From Streptomyces sp. Ru71 (lineage in GTDB: Bacteria; Actinomycetota; Actinomycetes; Streptomycetales; Streptomycetaceae), in NCBI RefSeq assembly GCF_002920535.1, contig NZ_PQSS01000032.1, positions 17,837 through 81,836 on the forward strand: a DNA stretch of 64,000 nucleotides, written 5' to 3'. Below the pieces are notes generated by a model. It was not told the DNA's origin and did no database searches. It was given only the letters and a program-made list of their open reading frames with translations. This document shows, piece after piece, positions 41,814 through 49,573 of the stretch. The position numbers were made by a program, and so were the translations under genes. Positions within the stretch are counted from its first letter, which is position 1. Every line of letters begins with the position of its first letter.

Positions 41814-43862
41814 TCAGGGGCAGCTGATGCGGGTGTCGCCCGTGTCGGTGGTGCAGGTGTCGAAGTCGGGACCGCCGTTGGCCGTGTCGTTGGCGCTCAC
41901 GCCGTCGGCGGTGTTGACCCGGTCGGCGCCGGAGTTGCCGTAGACGTTGTCGTTGCCGGGGCCGCCGTACAGCGTGTCGCTGCCGGTGCCGCCGTCGATG
42001 AAGTCGTTGCCGTAGTCGCCGTAGACGGTGTCCGTGCCGCCGCTGGAGCGAATCGTGTCGTTGCCGCCGAGGCCACAGATCACGTCGTTGCCGAAGGTCC
42101 CGTTGAGCGTGTCGGCGCCGCTGGTGCCGACGATCGTGCAGCCCCGGGTGTTGGCCACACCGGTCGTCGCCGTGGCGGCGTTGTTGCCGGTGTTCGGGTC
42201 GCTCTGGGTGGCGGTGACCCGGGCGGTGTCCGTGAGCGTGCCGGTGGCGCGGGGCTCGGCGACCACGGTGACCGTGGCGCTCGCGCCCGGCGCCAGCGAG
42301 TTCAGCGCGCAGGTGGCGGTGGTGGCGGTGATGGTGCAGCTGCCCTGCCCGGTCGTCGCCGACACGAGCGTGGCGCCGGCGCCGGAGAGGGTGTCGGTCA
42401 GCGTCACCCCGGTGGCCGTCGCGGTGGAGGTCGACGCGTTGGTCACCTGCACGGTGTACGTGGCCCGGTTGCCCAGGGTGAGCGACGTCGGCCCCGTCTT
42501 GGTCACCGACAGATCGGCGCTCGCCGGGGGCGGCGGGGGCGGGGTGGTGCCACCGCCCTGGTAGCGGGCCAGCGCGAAGTCGTTGTTCGCCCCGCCCTGG
42601 CCGGCGGCGACGATCCGGCCCGAGGAGTCGAGCGTCACGCCGCGCGCGGTGTCGCTGCCGCCGAAGTCGGTGACCACCAGGCCGCCGGTGCCGAAGCCGC
42701 TGTCGGGGCCGCCGTCGGGGTTGTAGCGCAGGATGCCGAAGTTGCCGCCGCTGGTGCCGCCGGCGACGACGATCCGGCCGTCCGGCTGGAGCGTCACGTC
42801 GTTGGCGTTGCCGCCGGGCGTGACGACCCGGCCGTCGCCGTCGAAGCTCGTGTCCAGGCTGCCGTTGCTCAGGTAGCGGGCGAGCGCGTACCGGTCGTCG
42901 CTGTTGCCGGCCGCGACGATCCTGCCGTCGGGCTGGACCGCCAGCGACTCCACGTGGTCGTAGCCGCCGAAGTCGGTCCGCACGATGCCGTTGCTGCCGA
43001 ACCCGGTGTCCAGGCTGCCGTTGCTGTTGAGGCGGGTCAGGTAGAAGTCGAAGCGGGTCGTCCCGACCTCGCCCCCGACGACGATCTTCCCGTCGGGTTG
43101 CAGGGCCAGGGCGCGACCGTCGCCGCCCTCCTCCAGCGACTGCGGCGACGGGTCGGCGACCGCCACGCCGTCGCCGTCGAAGGAGGTGTCCGGACTGCCG
43201 TCGGGGTTGTAGCGCGCCACCACCGCGTTGCCCCCGCTGTAGCCGGCGGCGACGATCCGGTCGCTGGAGTCGATCGCCACGTCGAGTGCCTCGGTGGGCC
43301 CGGGGATGTTGTCGGCCAGTACGATGCCGTCCCCGCCGAAGCCGGTGTCCAGGCTGCCGTCGCTGTTGTAGCGGGCGACCACGAACCAGCAGCAGTTCTC
43401 GAAGTCCCGCCAGGCGGTGCCCACCACGACGATCTTGCCGTCGCGCTGGATCGCCACGCCGCCCGCGTAGTCGTCGAGGAACTCGGGGGCCACGACGGTG
43501 GTCACCCGGCCGTCGCCGCCGAAGGACGGGTCCAGGGAACCGTCGGGGTTGTGCCGGCTCAGCGCGAAGTCGGAGTCCCCGTTGGGATTGGTCGCGCCAC
43601 CCACCGTGACGATCTTGCCGTCGCCCTGCAGGGCCAGCTCGTTGCCGTAGTCGTAGCCGCCGAAGTCGGTGAGGACCCGGCCGTCCCCGTCGAAGGAGGG
43701 GTCCAGGTCGCCGGGCGCGGCGACCGCGATCCCCGGCAGGGCCAGCAGGAGCGCCAGCACGCCCGCGGCGACGGTCCCGGCGCGGGCCGGGAGGGACCGG
43801 CGGCGCCGCTCGCTGTGTCGGCGCCACGCCGAGCGCAGATGAGAGGTGAGCATGCGCGACAC
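41814..43862 (-). CDS. secreted delta-60-repeat, DUF11 and RTX-repeat protein
   Basis: 682 residues, GTG 43862 (or ATG 43853). A long basic start then a TM-type signal (AGVLALLLALPGIAVAAP). About seven delta-60 propeller repeats follow (GDLDPSFDGDGRVLTDFGGY, each with SFDGDGRV and LQPDGKIVVAG), then a DUF11 domain (ADLSVTKTGPTSLTLGNRA). The end is a block of RTX/hemolysin-type Ca2+ repeats (NDVICGLGGNDTIRSSGGT, GNDFIDGGTGSDTLYGGPG). Each module occurs in bacterial surface proteins; the Ca2+ repeats fold only outside the cell. No enzymatic part seen. An unusually modular combination for a Streptomyces. Confidence 0.9.
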   Translation of the reverse strand: MSRMLTSHLRSAWRRHSERRRRSLPARAGTVAAGVLALLLALPGIAVAAPGDLDPSFDGDGRVLTDFGGYDYGNELALQGDGKIVTVGGATNPNGDSDFALSRHNPDGSLDPSFGGDGRVTTVVAPEFLDDYAGGVAIQRDGKIVVVGTAWRDFENCCWFVVARYNSDGSLDTGFGGDGIVLADNIPGPTEALDVAIDSSDRIVAAGYSGGNAVVARYNPDGSPDTSFDGDGVAVADPSPQSLEEGGDGRALALQPDGKIVVGGEVGTTRFDFYLTRLNSNGSLDTGFGSNGIVRTDFGGYDHVESLAVQPDGRIVAAGNSDDRYALARYLSNGSLDTSFDGDGRVVTPGGNANDVTLQPDGRIVVAGGTSGGNFGILRYNPDGGPDSGFGTGGLVVTDFGGSDTARGVTLDSSGRIVAAGQGGANNDFALARYQGGGTTPPPPPPASADLSVTKTGPTSLTLGNRATYTVQVTNASTSTATATGVTLTDTLSGAGATLVSATTGQGSCTITATTATCALNSLAPGASATVTVVAEPRATGTLTDTARVTATQSDPNTGNNAATATTGVANTRGCTIVGTSGADTLNGTFGNDVICGLGGNDTIRSSGGTDTVYGDYGNDFIDGGTGSDTLYGGPGNDNVYGNSGADRVNTADGVSANDTANGGPDFDTCTTDTGDTRISCP

Positions 43863-43951
43863 AGTGGCGTGAGTCGCACACGATTTCGCCCGGCACGAGC
43901 CGCGTTGCGCTCACCGGACCTGAGAAACCACTCCTGTAGGTGAGCATGCGC
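43845..43951. repeat. direct repeat over the start of the delta-60 gene
   Basis: AGGTGAGCATGCGCG occurs at about 43845-43859 and about 43938-43952. The first copy spans the ATG (minus strand CGCGCATGCTCACCT); the second contains an ATG that starts a short frame. May be a duplicated start region. Confidence 0.5.
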
Positions 43952-43974
43952 GCGGCGGGCCGGGGAAACAGCGA

Positions 43975-44027
43975 GGGCCTGCCGTCACCACCGGCGTCGG
44001 GGCGGACGGGGCGGTGACGGCAGGCCC
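43975..44027 (-). terminator. terminator after pckG
   Basis: Arms GGGCCTGCCGTCACC (43975-43989) and GGTGACGGCAGGCCC (44013-44027) are a perfect 15-bp match with a 23-base loop, about 115 bases beyond the pckG stop. Confidence 0.65.
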
Positions 44028-44143
44028 GGGGCCGCGCACGCCGTTGTGCGCTGCCTCGCCGGTCTGCTCCGCGGCCGGCCGTGACGATGCAGATGGTCAG
44101 GGCACAGTCGGTTCAACCGACCGCGGGGTTTGCGGGGGCGGGA

Positions 44144-45964
44144 TCAGCCCAGGCGCTCGACGAGCGCGCGGTACTGGTCCCACAGCTCCTTCGGGGTGTG
44201 GTCGCCGAAGGTGTTCAGGTGCTCGGGGACCAGGGCGGCCTCCTCGCGCCAGACCTCCTTGTCCACGGTGAGCAGGAAGTCCAGGTCCTTGTCGGCCAGG
44301 TCCAGGCCGTCGGTGTCCAGGGCGTCCTTGGTCGGCAGGATGCCGATCGGCGTCTCGACGCCCTCGGCCTTGCCCTCCAGGCGCTCCACGATCCACTTCA
44401 GGACGCGGGAGTTCTCGCCGAAGCCGGGCCAGACGAACTTGCCCTCGTCGTTCTTGCGGAACCAGTTGACGTAGTAGATCTTCGGCAGCTTGGACTGGTC
44501 CTTGTCCTTGGCCACGTCGACCCAGTGGGCCATGTAGTCGCCCATGTTGTAGCCGCAGAACGGCAGCATCGCGAACGGGTCGCGGCGCAGCTCGCCGACC
44601 TTGCCCTCGGCGGCGGCGGTCTTCTCGGAGGCCACGTTGGCGCCGAGGAAGACGCCGTGGTTCCAGTCGAAGGACTCCGTGACCAGCGGCACGGCGCTGG
44701 CGCGGCGGCCGCCGAAGAGGATCGCGGAGATCGGCACGCCCTTGGGGTCCTCCCACTCGGGCGCGATGATCGGGCACTGCGAGGCGGGGACGGTGAAGCG
44801 GGCGTTGGGGTGGGCGGCCGGGGTGTCGGACTCCGGCGTCCAGTCGTTGCCCTTCCAGTCGGTGAGGTGGGCCGGGAGCTCCTCGGTCATGCCCTCCCAC
44901 CACACGTCGCCGTCGTCGGTGAGCGCGACGTTGGTGAAGACGGCGTTGCCCCACAGGGTCTTCATGGCGTTGGCGTTGGTGTGCTCGCCGGTGCCGGGCG
45001 CGACGCCGAAGAAGCCGGCCTCGGGGTTGATCGCGTACAGGCGGCCGTCCTCGCCGAAGCGCATCCAGGCGATGTCGTCGCCGATGGTCTCCACGGTCCA
45101 GCCGGAGATCGTGGGCTCCAGCATGGCGAGGTTGGTCTTGCCGCAGGCGCTCGGGAAGGCGGCGGCGACGTACTTGGACTCGCCCTGCGGCGGGGTGAGC
45201 TTGAGGATCAGCATGTGCTCGGCGAGCCAGCCCTCGTCACGGGCCATGACGGAGGCGATGCGCAGGGCGTAGCACTTCTTGCCGAGCAGGGCGTTGCCGC
45301 CGTAGCCGGAGCCGTAGGACCAGATCTCGCGGTCCTCGGGGAAGTGCGAGATGTACTTGGTGGAGTTGCAGGGCCACGGAACGTCCTCCTGGCCCTCCTC
45401 CAGCGGGGCGCCCAGGGTGTGGACGGCCTTGACGAAGAAGCCCTCGGAGCCCAGCTCCTCCAGGACCGGCTGGCCCATGCGGGTCATGGTGCGCATGGAG
45501 ACGGCGACGTAGGCGGAGTCGGTGATCTCGACGCCGATCGCGGACAGCGGGGAGCCGAGCGGGCCCATGCAGAAGGGCACGACGTACATGGTGCGGCCGC
45601 GCATGGAGCCGCGGAACAGGCCCTTCTCACCGCTGAAGATCTCCCGCATCTCGGCGGGGTCCTTCCAGTGGTTGGTCGGGCCGGCGTCCTCCTCCTTCTC
45701 GGAGCAGATGAAGGTCCGGTCCTCGACGCGCGCGACGTCGGTCGGGTCGGAGGCCGCGTAGTAGCTGTTCGGGCGCTTGATCGGGTCGAGTTTCCGGAAG
45801 GTGCCCTTGGCGACGAGCTCCTCGCAGAGGCGCTCGTACTCGGCCTCGGACCCGTCACACCAGACCACGTTGTCCGGCTGCGTCAGTTCGGCGATCTCGT
45901 TGACCCACGAGATCAGTTCCTGATGGTCGGTGGGGACGCTGGAAGCCGAGTTGTCGCGCGCCAC
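44144..45964 (-). CDS. pckG: phosphoenolpyruvate carboxykinase (GTP)
   Basis: 606 residues from GTG 45964, with AGGAGC upstream. GTP-type PEPCK: reversible oxaloacetate + GTP to PEP + CO2, the first step of gluconeogenesis and an anaplerotic route. Signature blocks include GRTMYVVPFCMGPLGSP, SGYGGNALLGKKC, the P-loop FPSACGKTN with reactive C274, and NWFRKNDEGKFVWPGFGEN. Size and motifs match actinobacterial enzymes. It stands alone, followed by its own terminator. Long in-frame upstream sequence (to 46129) has no coding character. Confidence 0.98.
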   Translation of the reverse strand: MARDNSASSVPTDHQELISWVNEIAELTQPDNVVWCDGSEAEYERLCEELVAKGTFRKLDPIKRPNSYYAASDPTDVARVEDRTFICSEKEEDAGPTNHWKDPAEMREIFSGEKGLFRGSMRGRTMYVVPFCMGPLGSPLSAIGVEITDSAYVAVSMRTMTRMGQPVLEELGSEGFFVKAVHTLGAPLEEGQEDVPWPCNSTKYISHFPEDREIWSYGSGYGGNALLGKKCYALRIASVMARDEGWLAEHMLILKLTPPQGESKYVAAAFPSACGKTNLAMLEPTISGWTVETIGDDIAWMRFGEDGRLYAINPEAGFFGVAPGTGEHTNANAMKTLWGNAVFTNVALTDDGDVWWEGMTEELPAHLTDWKGNDWTPESDTPAAHPNARFTVPASQCPIIAPEWEDPKGVPISAILFGGRRASAVPLVTESFDWNHGVFLGANVASEKTAAAEGKVGELRRDPFAMLPFCGYNMGDYMAHWVDVAKDKDQSKLPKIYYVNWFRKNDEGKFVWPGFGENSRVLKWIVERLEGKAEGVETPIGILPTKDALDTDGLDLADKDLDFLLTVDKEVWREEAALVPEHLNTFGDHTPKELWDQYRALVERLG

Positions 45965-46255
45965 GGTTGCTCCTAAGTGAGGGATTTTGTCCTTGTGGCC
46001 CCGTGGGGGCTGCGACCCGGACGCTTGAGTGATGCTCATCCGGTGCCGACCGCACTCATTTGATCGTATCCGACACGTGTGCCCATATGTCCAGGGGGCC
46101 TCACAGGTGAGCGACGTGAGGAAGGCCACGGTTTCCAGGCGGGTTTACGTTCTCTTTGTGTGCGTCTTGGATTAACCTGAAGGTCTTTTTACGCAGAACG
46201 GCCCAGAGTGCCGCGCTGACGCGCGACTTACGGTCGCGTAGGTACCATGCGGGCC

Positions 46256-47002
46256 ATGACTGCGTCTGCCTCCGACGCGCCCACGGACACGCAGGCTGCC
46301 GGCCGCGGTCCCGCAGCGCCCTCCGTGCCCTCGATGGCACACCAGTTCGCACACTCGCTCGCTCAGCCGCTCAAGCCCAAGCTGCGCGGCTGGCTGCACC
46401 TCGGCATGTTCCCGGCCGCGCTGATCTCCGGGCTGATCCTCACCGCCCTGGCCGACTCCCCACGCGGCCGCATCGCCTGCGGGATCTACGCGCTGACCGC
46501 CTGCCTGCTGTTCGGCGTGAGCGCGCTCTACCACCGGGGCAACTGGAGCCCGCGCATGGACGGCCTCCTGCGCCGCCTGGACCACGCCAACATCTTCCTG
46601 ATCATCGCGGGCACCTACACCCCGCTCACCCTGCTGCTCCTGCCCGGCGCCAAGGGCCAGTGGCTGCTGTGGGGCATCTGGGCCGCCGCCGCGGCCGGGA
46701 TCGTCTTCCGCGTCTTCTGGGTCGGCGCCCCGCGCTGGCTGTACACGCCCTGCTACATCGCGATGGGCTGGGCCGCCGTGTTCTTCCTGCCGGACTTCAT
46801 GCGGGCCGGCGGCATCGCGGTGCTGGTCCTGGTCGTCGTCGGCGGGGTGCTCTACAGCGCGGGCGGCGTGATCTACGGCATCAAGCGCCCCAACCCCTCC
46901 CCGCGCTGGTTCGGCTTCCACGAGGTGTTCCACTCGTTCACGCTGGCCGCGTTCATCACCCACTACGTCGGGATCTCCCTGGTGGCCTACCAGCACGCGT
47001 GA
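46256..47002 (+). CDS. trhA: hemolysin III / PAQR family membrane protein (TrhA-like)
   Basis: 248 residues from ATG 46256; ATG 46247 would add MRA but has no ribosome site. Seven TM helices with the PAQR signature: an N-terminal HxxxxxxxxD-like region with SALYHRGNWS and DHANIFLIIAGTYTPL (His and Ser/Asp ligands for a metal) and a C-terminal HEVFHSFTLAAFITHYVG. Such proteins regulate membrane lipid homeostasis and are hydrolase-like (metal in the seven-helix core). The promoter TAGGTA at 46239-46244 could give a short or no leader. Confidence 0.92.
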   Translation: MTASASDAPTDTQAAGRGPAAPSVPSMAHQFAHSLAQPLKPKLRGWLHLGMFPAALISGLILTALADSPRGRIACGIYALTACLLFGVSALYHRGNWSPRMDGLLRRLDHANIFLIIAGTYTPLTLLLLPGAKGQWLLWGIWAAAAAGIVFRVFWVGAPRWLYTPCYIAMGWAAVFFLPDFMRAGGIAVLVLVVVGGVLYSAGGVIYGIKRPNPSPRWFGFHEVFHSFTLAAFITHYVGISLVAYQHA

Positions 47003-47018
47003 GCGCCCCCGGCGCATC

Positions 47019-47050
47019 AAGGGCCACGGCTTGCGAGCCGTGGCCCTTTT
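47019..47050 (+). terminator. intrinsic terminator after trhA
   Basis: Arms AAGGGCCACGGCT (47019-47031) and AGCCGTGGCCCTT (47036-47048), loop TGCG, followed by TT and then CCTT. The best classic terminator in the window; it lies just before the next gene. Confidence 0.8.
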
Positions 47051-47087
47051 CCTTGTCCGCGCGAGCGGCCGTGCCATCCTTGAGCAG

Positions 47088-47816
47088 GTGAACACACCCG
47101 AGATCCACGTCGAGTTCGACCCCGAACTGCACCTGTTCGTCCCGCAGGCGCGGCGGCGCGGAGCCGCCCCCGCCGCCGTCGACGGCGTCTCGACGCTCGG
47201 CCATGTCGTCGAGTCCCTCGGCGTGCCGCTCACCGAGGTCGGCGGCCTGGTCGTGAACGGGCGCGAGGAGCCGGTGTCGTACGTCCCCGCGGCGGGCGAC
47301 CGGGTGACGGTACGGGCCGTGGAGCGGCCCCAGCGGGTCCCCGGCGCCCCGCTGCGCTTCCTGCTCGACGTGCACCTGGGCACCCTCGCCCGCCGGCTGC
47401 GCCTGCTCGGCGTGGACACGGCCTACGAGTCCACCGACATCGGCGACCCGGCACTCGCCGCCCGCTCCGCCGCCGAGCGGCGGGTGATGCTCAGCCGCGA
47501 CCGGGGCCTGCTGCGCCGCCGCGAGCTGTGGGCCGGTGGCTACGTCTACAGCACCCGCCCCGACGACCAGCTGCGCGACGTCCTGGACCGCTTCCGCCCC
47601 GAGCTGCGGCCCTGGAGCCGCTGCACGGCCTGCAACGGCCTGCTGCGCGAGGCGACCAAGGACGAGGTCGCCGACCAGCTGGAGCAGGGCACCCATCGCA
47701 CCTACGACGTGTTCGCGCAGTGCCGGGAGTGCGGGCGTGCCTACTGGAAGGGCGCCCACCACGAGCAGCTGGAGGCCATCGTGGAGCGCGCCCTGGCGGA
47801 GTTCAGCCACAGCTGA
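47088..47816 (+). CDS. Mut7-C RNAse domain protein with N-terminal ubiquitin-like domain
   Basis: 242 residues from GTG 47088. Residues 1-85 resemble a ThiS/MoaD-like ubiquitin fold (TEVGGLVVNGREEPVSYVPA), then the Mut7-C domain (about 90-235: FLLDVHLGTLARRLRLLGVD, ERRVMLSRDRGLLRRRELWA) with a PIN-like acidic site and a C4 zinc ribbon CTAC..CREC (residues about 187-212). A two-domain layout known in bacteria and archaea, probably an RNA nuclease or toxin-like component. Function in vivo unproven. Confidence 0.85.
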   Translation: MNTPEIHVEFDPELHLFVPQARRRGAAPAAVDGVSTLGHVVESLGVPLTEVGGLVVNGREEPVSYVPAAGDRVTVRAVERPQRVPGAPLRFLLDVHLGTLARRLRLLGVDTAYESTDIGDPALAARSAAERRVMLSRDRGLLRRRELWAGGYVYSTRPDDQLRDVLDRFRPELRPWSRCTACNGLLREATKDEVADQLEQGTHRTYDVFAQCRECGRAYWKGAHHEQLEAIVERALAEFSHS

Positions 47817-47823
47817 GGCGGCG

Positions 47824-49008
47824 TCACGCGCGCGTGCGCGCCCGCCCCCTGGCCGTACGGCGGCCGCGACGCGGCAGGTACACCAGCGCCTCGGTCCCCA
47901 GGAAGCGCAGTACGAACGTCGTGACCAGGGCGAGCGCGGTCGCGGCCAGCGCGCCCATCCCTAGGTGGCGTACGAACAGAGCGATGAGCGGGATGCGCAG
48001 CACCAGGTCGGCGTTGGCCAGGAGCGCGAACCGGCCGAGCCGGTCCCACCAGCGGCGGTGTCCACGCCGGTCGCGGAACAGCAGCTGCTCGATCAGCAGG
48101 AAGTTCCAGGCCACACCGAACTGGTTGGCGATGATCTCGGCCGGCACGTAGTGGACGCCGAGGGCGGTCAGCGCCCACAGCCCGGCCAGGTTGGGCACGA
48201 AGCCGCTCGCCCCGATCAGCCCGAAGCCGATCATGCGGGCGACGGGCGCGTCGGCGCGCAGTCCGGCGAGGTGGCGCAGGAAGCGCAGGCCCTCGCGGGC
48301 GGTCGACTTGGACCGGCCGGCGTAGCGCTCCTCGAAGACGAACGGCACCTCGGCGACCGGGTGGGGGCGGCTGCGCACGGCGAGTTCGATGAGGATCTTG
48401 TAGCCGAGCGGTTTGAGGACGTCGGCGGTGACGGACTCGCGGCGGATGGCGAAGAAGCCGCTCATCGGGTCGCTGATGCCGCGCAGCCGGCGCGGGAACA
48501 GCCCCTTGGCGAGCCAGGTCGAGGCGCGGGAGACGGCGATCCGGTAGCCGCCGGCCAGTCCGGCGCGGCTGCCGCCGTCGGTGTAGCGGGAGGCGACGAC
48601 GAGTTCGGCGCCGGTGCGCTCGCCGGTGGCGACCAGTTCGGGCACGAGCTGCGGAGGGTGCTGGCAGTCGCCGTCCATGACGACGATCCAGTCCGAGCCG
48701 GCCGCCTTGATGCCCTCCACGACGGCGCCGCCGAGCCCGCCTTCGGGTTCGTCGCGGTGGAGCACGGTGACCGGGAAGGGGCAGTCCTTCGCCGCGTCGG
48801 AGATCACCTGCGGGGTGTCGTCGGTGGAGTCGTCCACGAAGAGGACCTCGCAGGGCAGCCGGGCGGGCACCGACTCGGTGATGCGGTGCAGCAGCTGCCG
48901 TACGTTCGCCGACTCGTTGAAGGTCGGTACGACGATGGTGACCGCGCCCGGCTCGGGCAGCTCGGCGGCGCCGAGGTCCGGGACGGGCGCGGTGTACTCG
49001 TGGCTCAT
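47824..49008 (-). CDS. polyprenyl-phosphate glycosyltransferase (GT2) fused to a GtrA domain
   Basis: 394 residues from ATG 49008 (GGGAGG upstream). GT2 domain (20-255) with VTIVVPTFNESANVRQLLH and the D-x-D-like metal site MDGDCQHPPQ (111-120), then two predicted membrane segments and a GtrA domain of four TMs (about 265-390: FGLIGASGFVPNLAGLWALT, WNFLLIEQLLF). Dolichol-phosphate-mannose-synthase-like enzymes load a sugar onto a lipid carrier, and GtrA flips it. Substrate unknown. Convergent with the Mut7-C gene, gap eight bases. Confidence 0.9.
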   Translation of the reverse strand: MSHEYTAPVPDLGAAELPEPGAVTIVVPTFNESANVRQLLHRITESVPARLPCEVLFVDDSTDDTPQVISDAAKDCPFPVTVLHRDEPEGGLGGAVVEGIKAAGSDWIVVMDGDCQHPPQLVPELVATGERTGAELVVASRYTDGGSRAGLAGGYRIAVSRASTWLAKGLFPRRLRGISDPMSGFFAIRRESVTADVLKPLGYKILIELAVRSRPHPVAEVPFVFEERYAGRSKSTAREGLRFLRHLAGLRADAPVARMIGFGLIGASGFVPNLAGLWALTALGVHYVPAEIIANQFGVAWNFLLIEQLLFRDRRGHRRWWDRLGRFALLANADLVLRIPLIALFVRHLGMGALAATALALVTTFVLRFLGTEALVYLPRRGRRTARGRARTRA

Positions 49009-49243
49009 CGGACGCCTCCCGGGGTCGTCGTGTGGATGCGGCGGACCGGCTGGGCGGCGGTGAGGACGCACATCGGCAACGAATCCCCGTAACCCCTGCC
49101 GCGACGATGGTCACTTCCGTCGCGCGAATGCCACCGACGCTAAGGCCGAACCGTGAAGCACACGCGCCCTACTGGTGAAGAGCGAGTTTCCTCACAGGGA
49201 GAAGCTGGGGTGAACGCCGGGGCGGCGGGAGGCGTTACGGGGG

Positions 49244-49306
49244 TTCGGGGTTCGGGGGTTCGGGGGTTCGGGGGTTCGGGGGTTCGGGGGTTCGGGGGTT
49301 CGGGGG
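49244..49306. repeat. 8-bp tandem repeat TTCGGGGG
   Basis: One 7-base unit TTCGGGG (49244-49250) followed by seven exact 8-base units (49251-49306). Likely hypervariable between strains by slippage. Confidence 0.9.
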
Positions 49307-49486
49307 AGGTTATGGGGTCGGCTTCCGGTGGGGGGCTGCGTGGGGCTGGTGCCGTGGGGGCGTCCGCACCGGCGGCACGCTGCCGGCCCTGGGGTGGCAC
49401 CCGGCCCCGTTTCGGGGGAGCATCCCGCCCTTGCCGGATGGGGCGACCCGCCCTGCGACGACGGCGCACGCCTCGTCGGCCCGGTG

Positions 49487-49509
49487 ACCCGCCCTGCCGA
49501 AGGGCGGGT
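49487..49509 (-). terminator. terminator after the DUF255 gene
   Basis: Arms ACCCGCCCT (49487-49495) and AGGGCGGGT (49501-49509) perfectly paired, loop GCCGA, 65 bases beyond the stop at 49574. A second ACCCGCCCTGC copy at 49446-49456 lacks the opposite arm. Confidence 0.65.
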
Positions 49510-49573
49510 TCCGTGGGTTCGGTCCGCCGGGGCGTGCGCCGCCCGAAAAGCGGCACCCCGCCCCTGCCCGCGG

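Larger units (their letters stand above)
49009..49573. other. 565-base gap without a gene; tandem repeats and hairpins
   Basis: Contains the TTCGGGGG tandem repeat, a terminator and a GACCCGCCCTGC element in two copies. Open frames here are repeat artefacts (GVRGSGVRGFGGS type). I see no coding evidence. Confidence 0.55.

Noticed and set aside
49244..49306. CRISPR-like repeat array
   Set aside because: The units are 8 bases in direct tandem with no spacers and no cas genes nearby.
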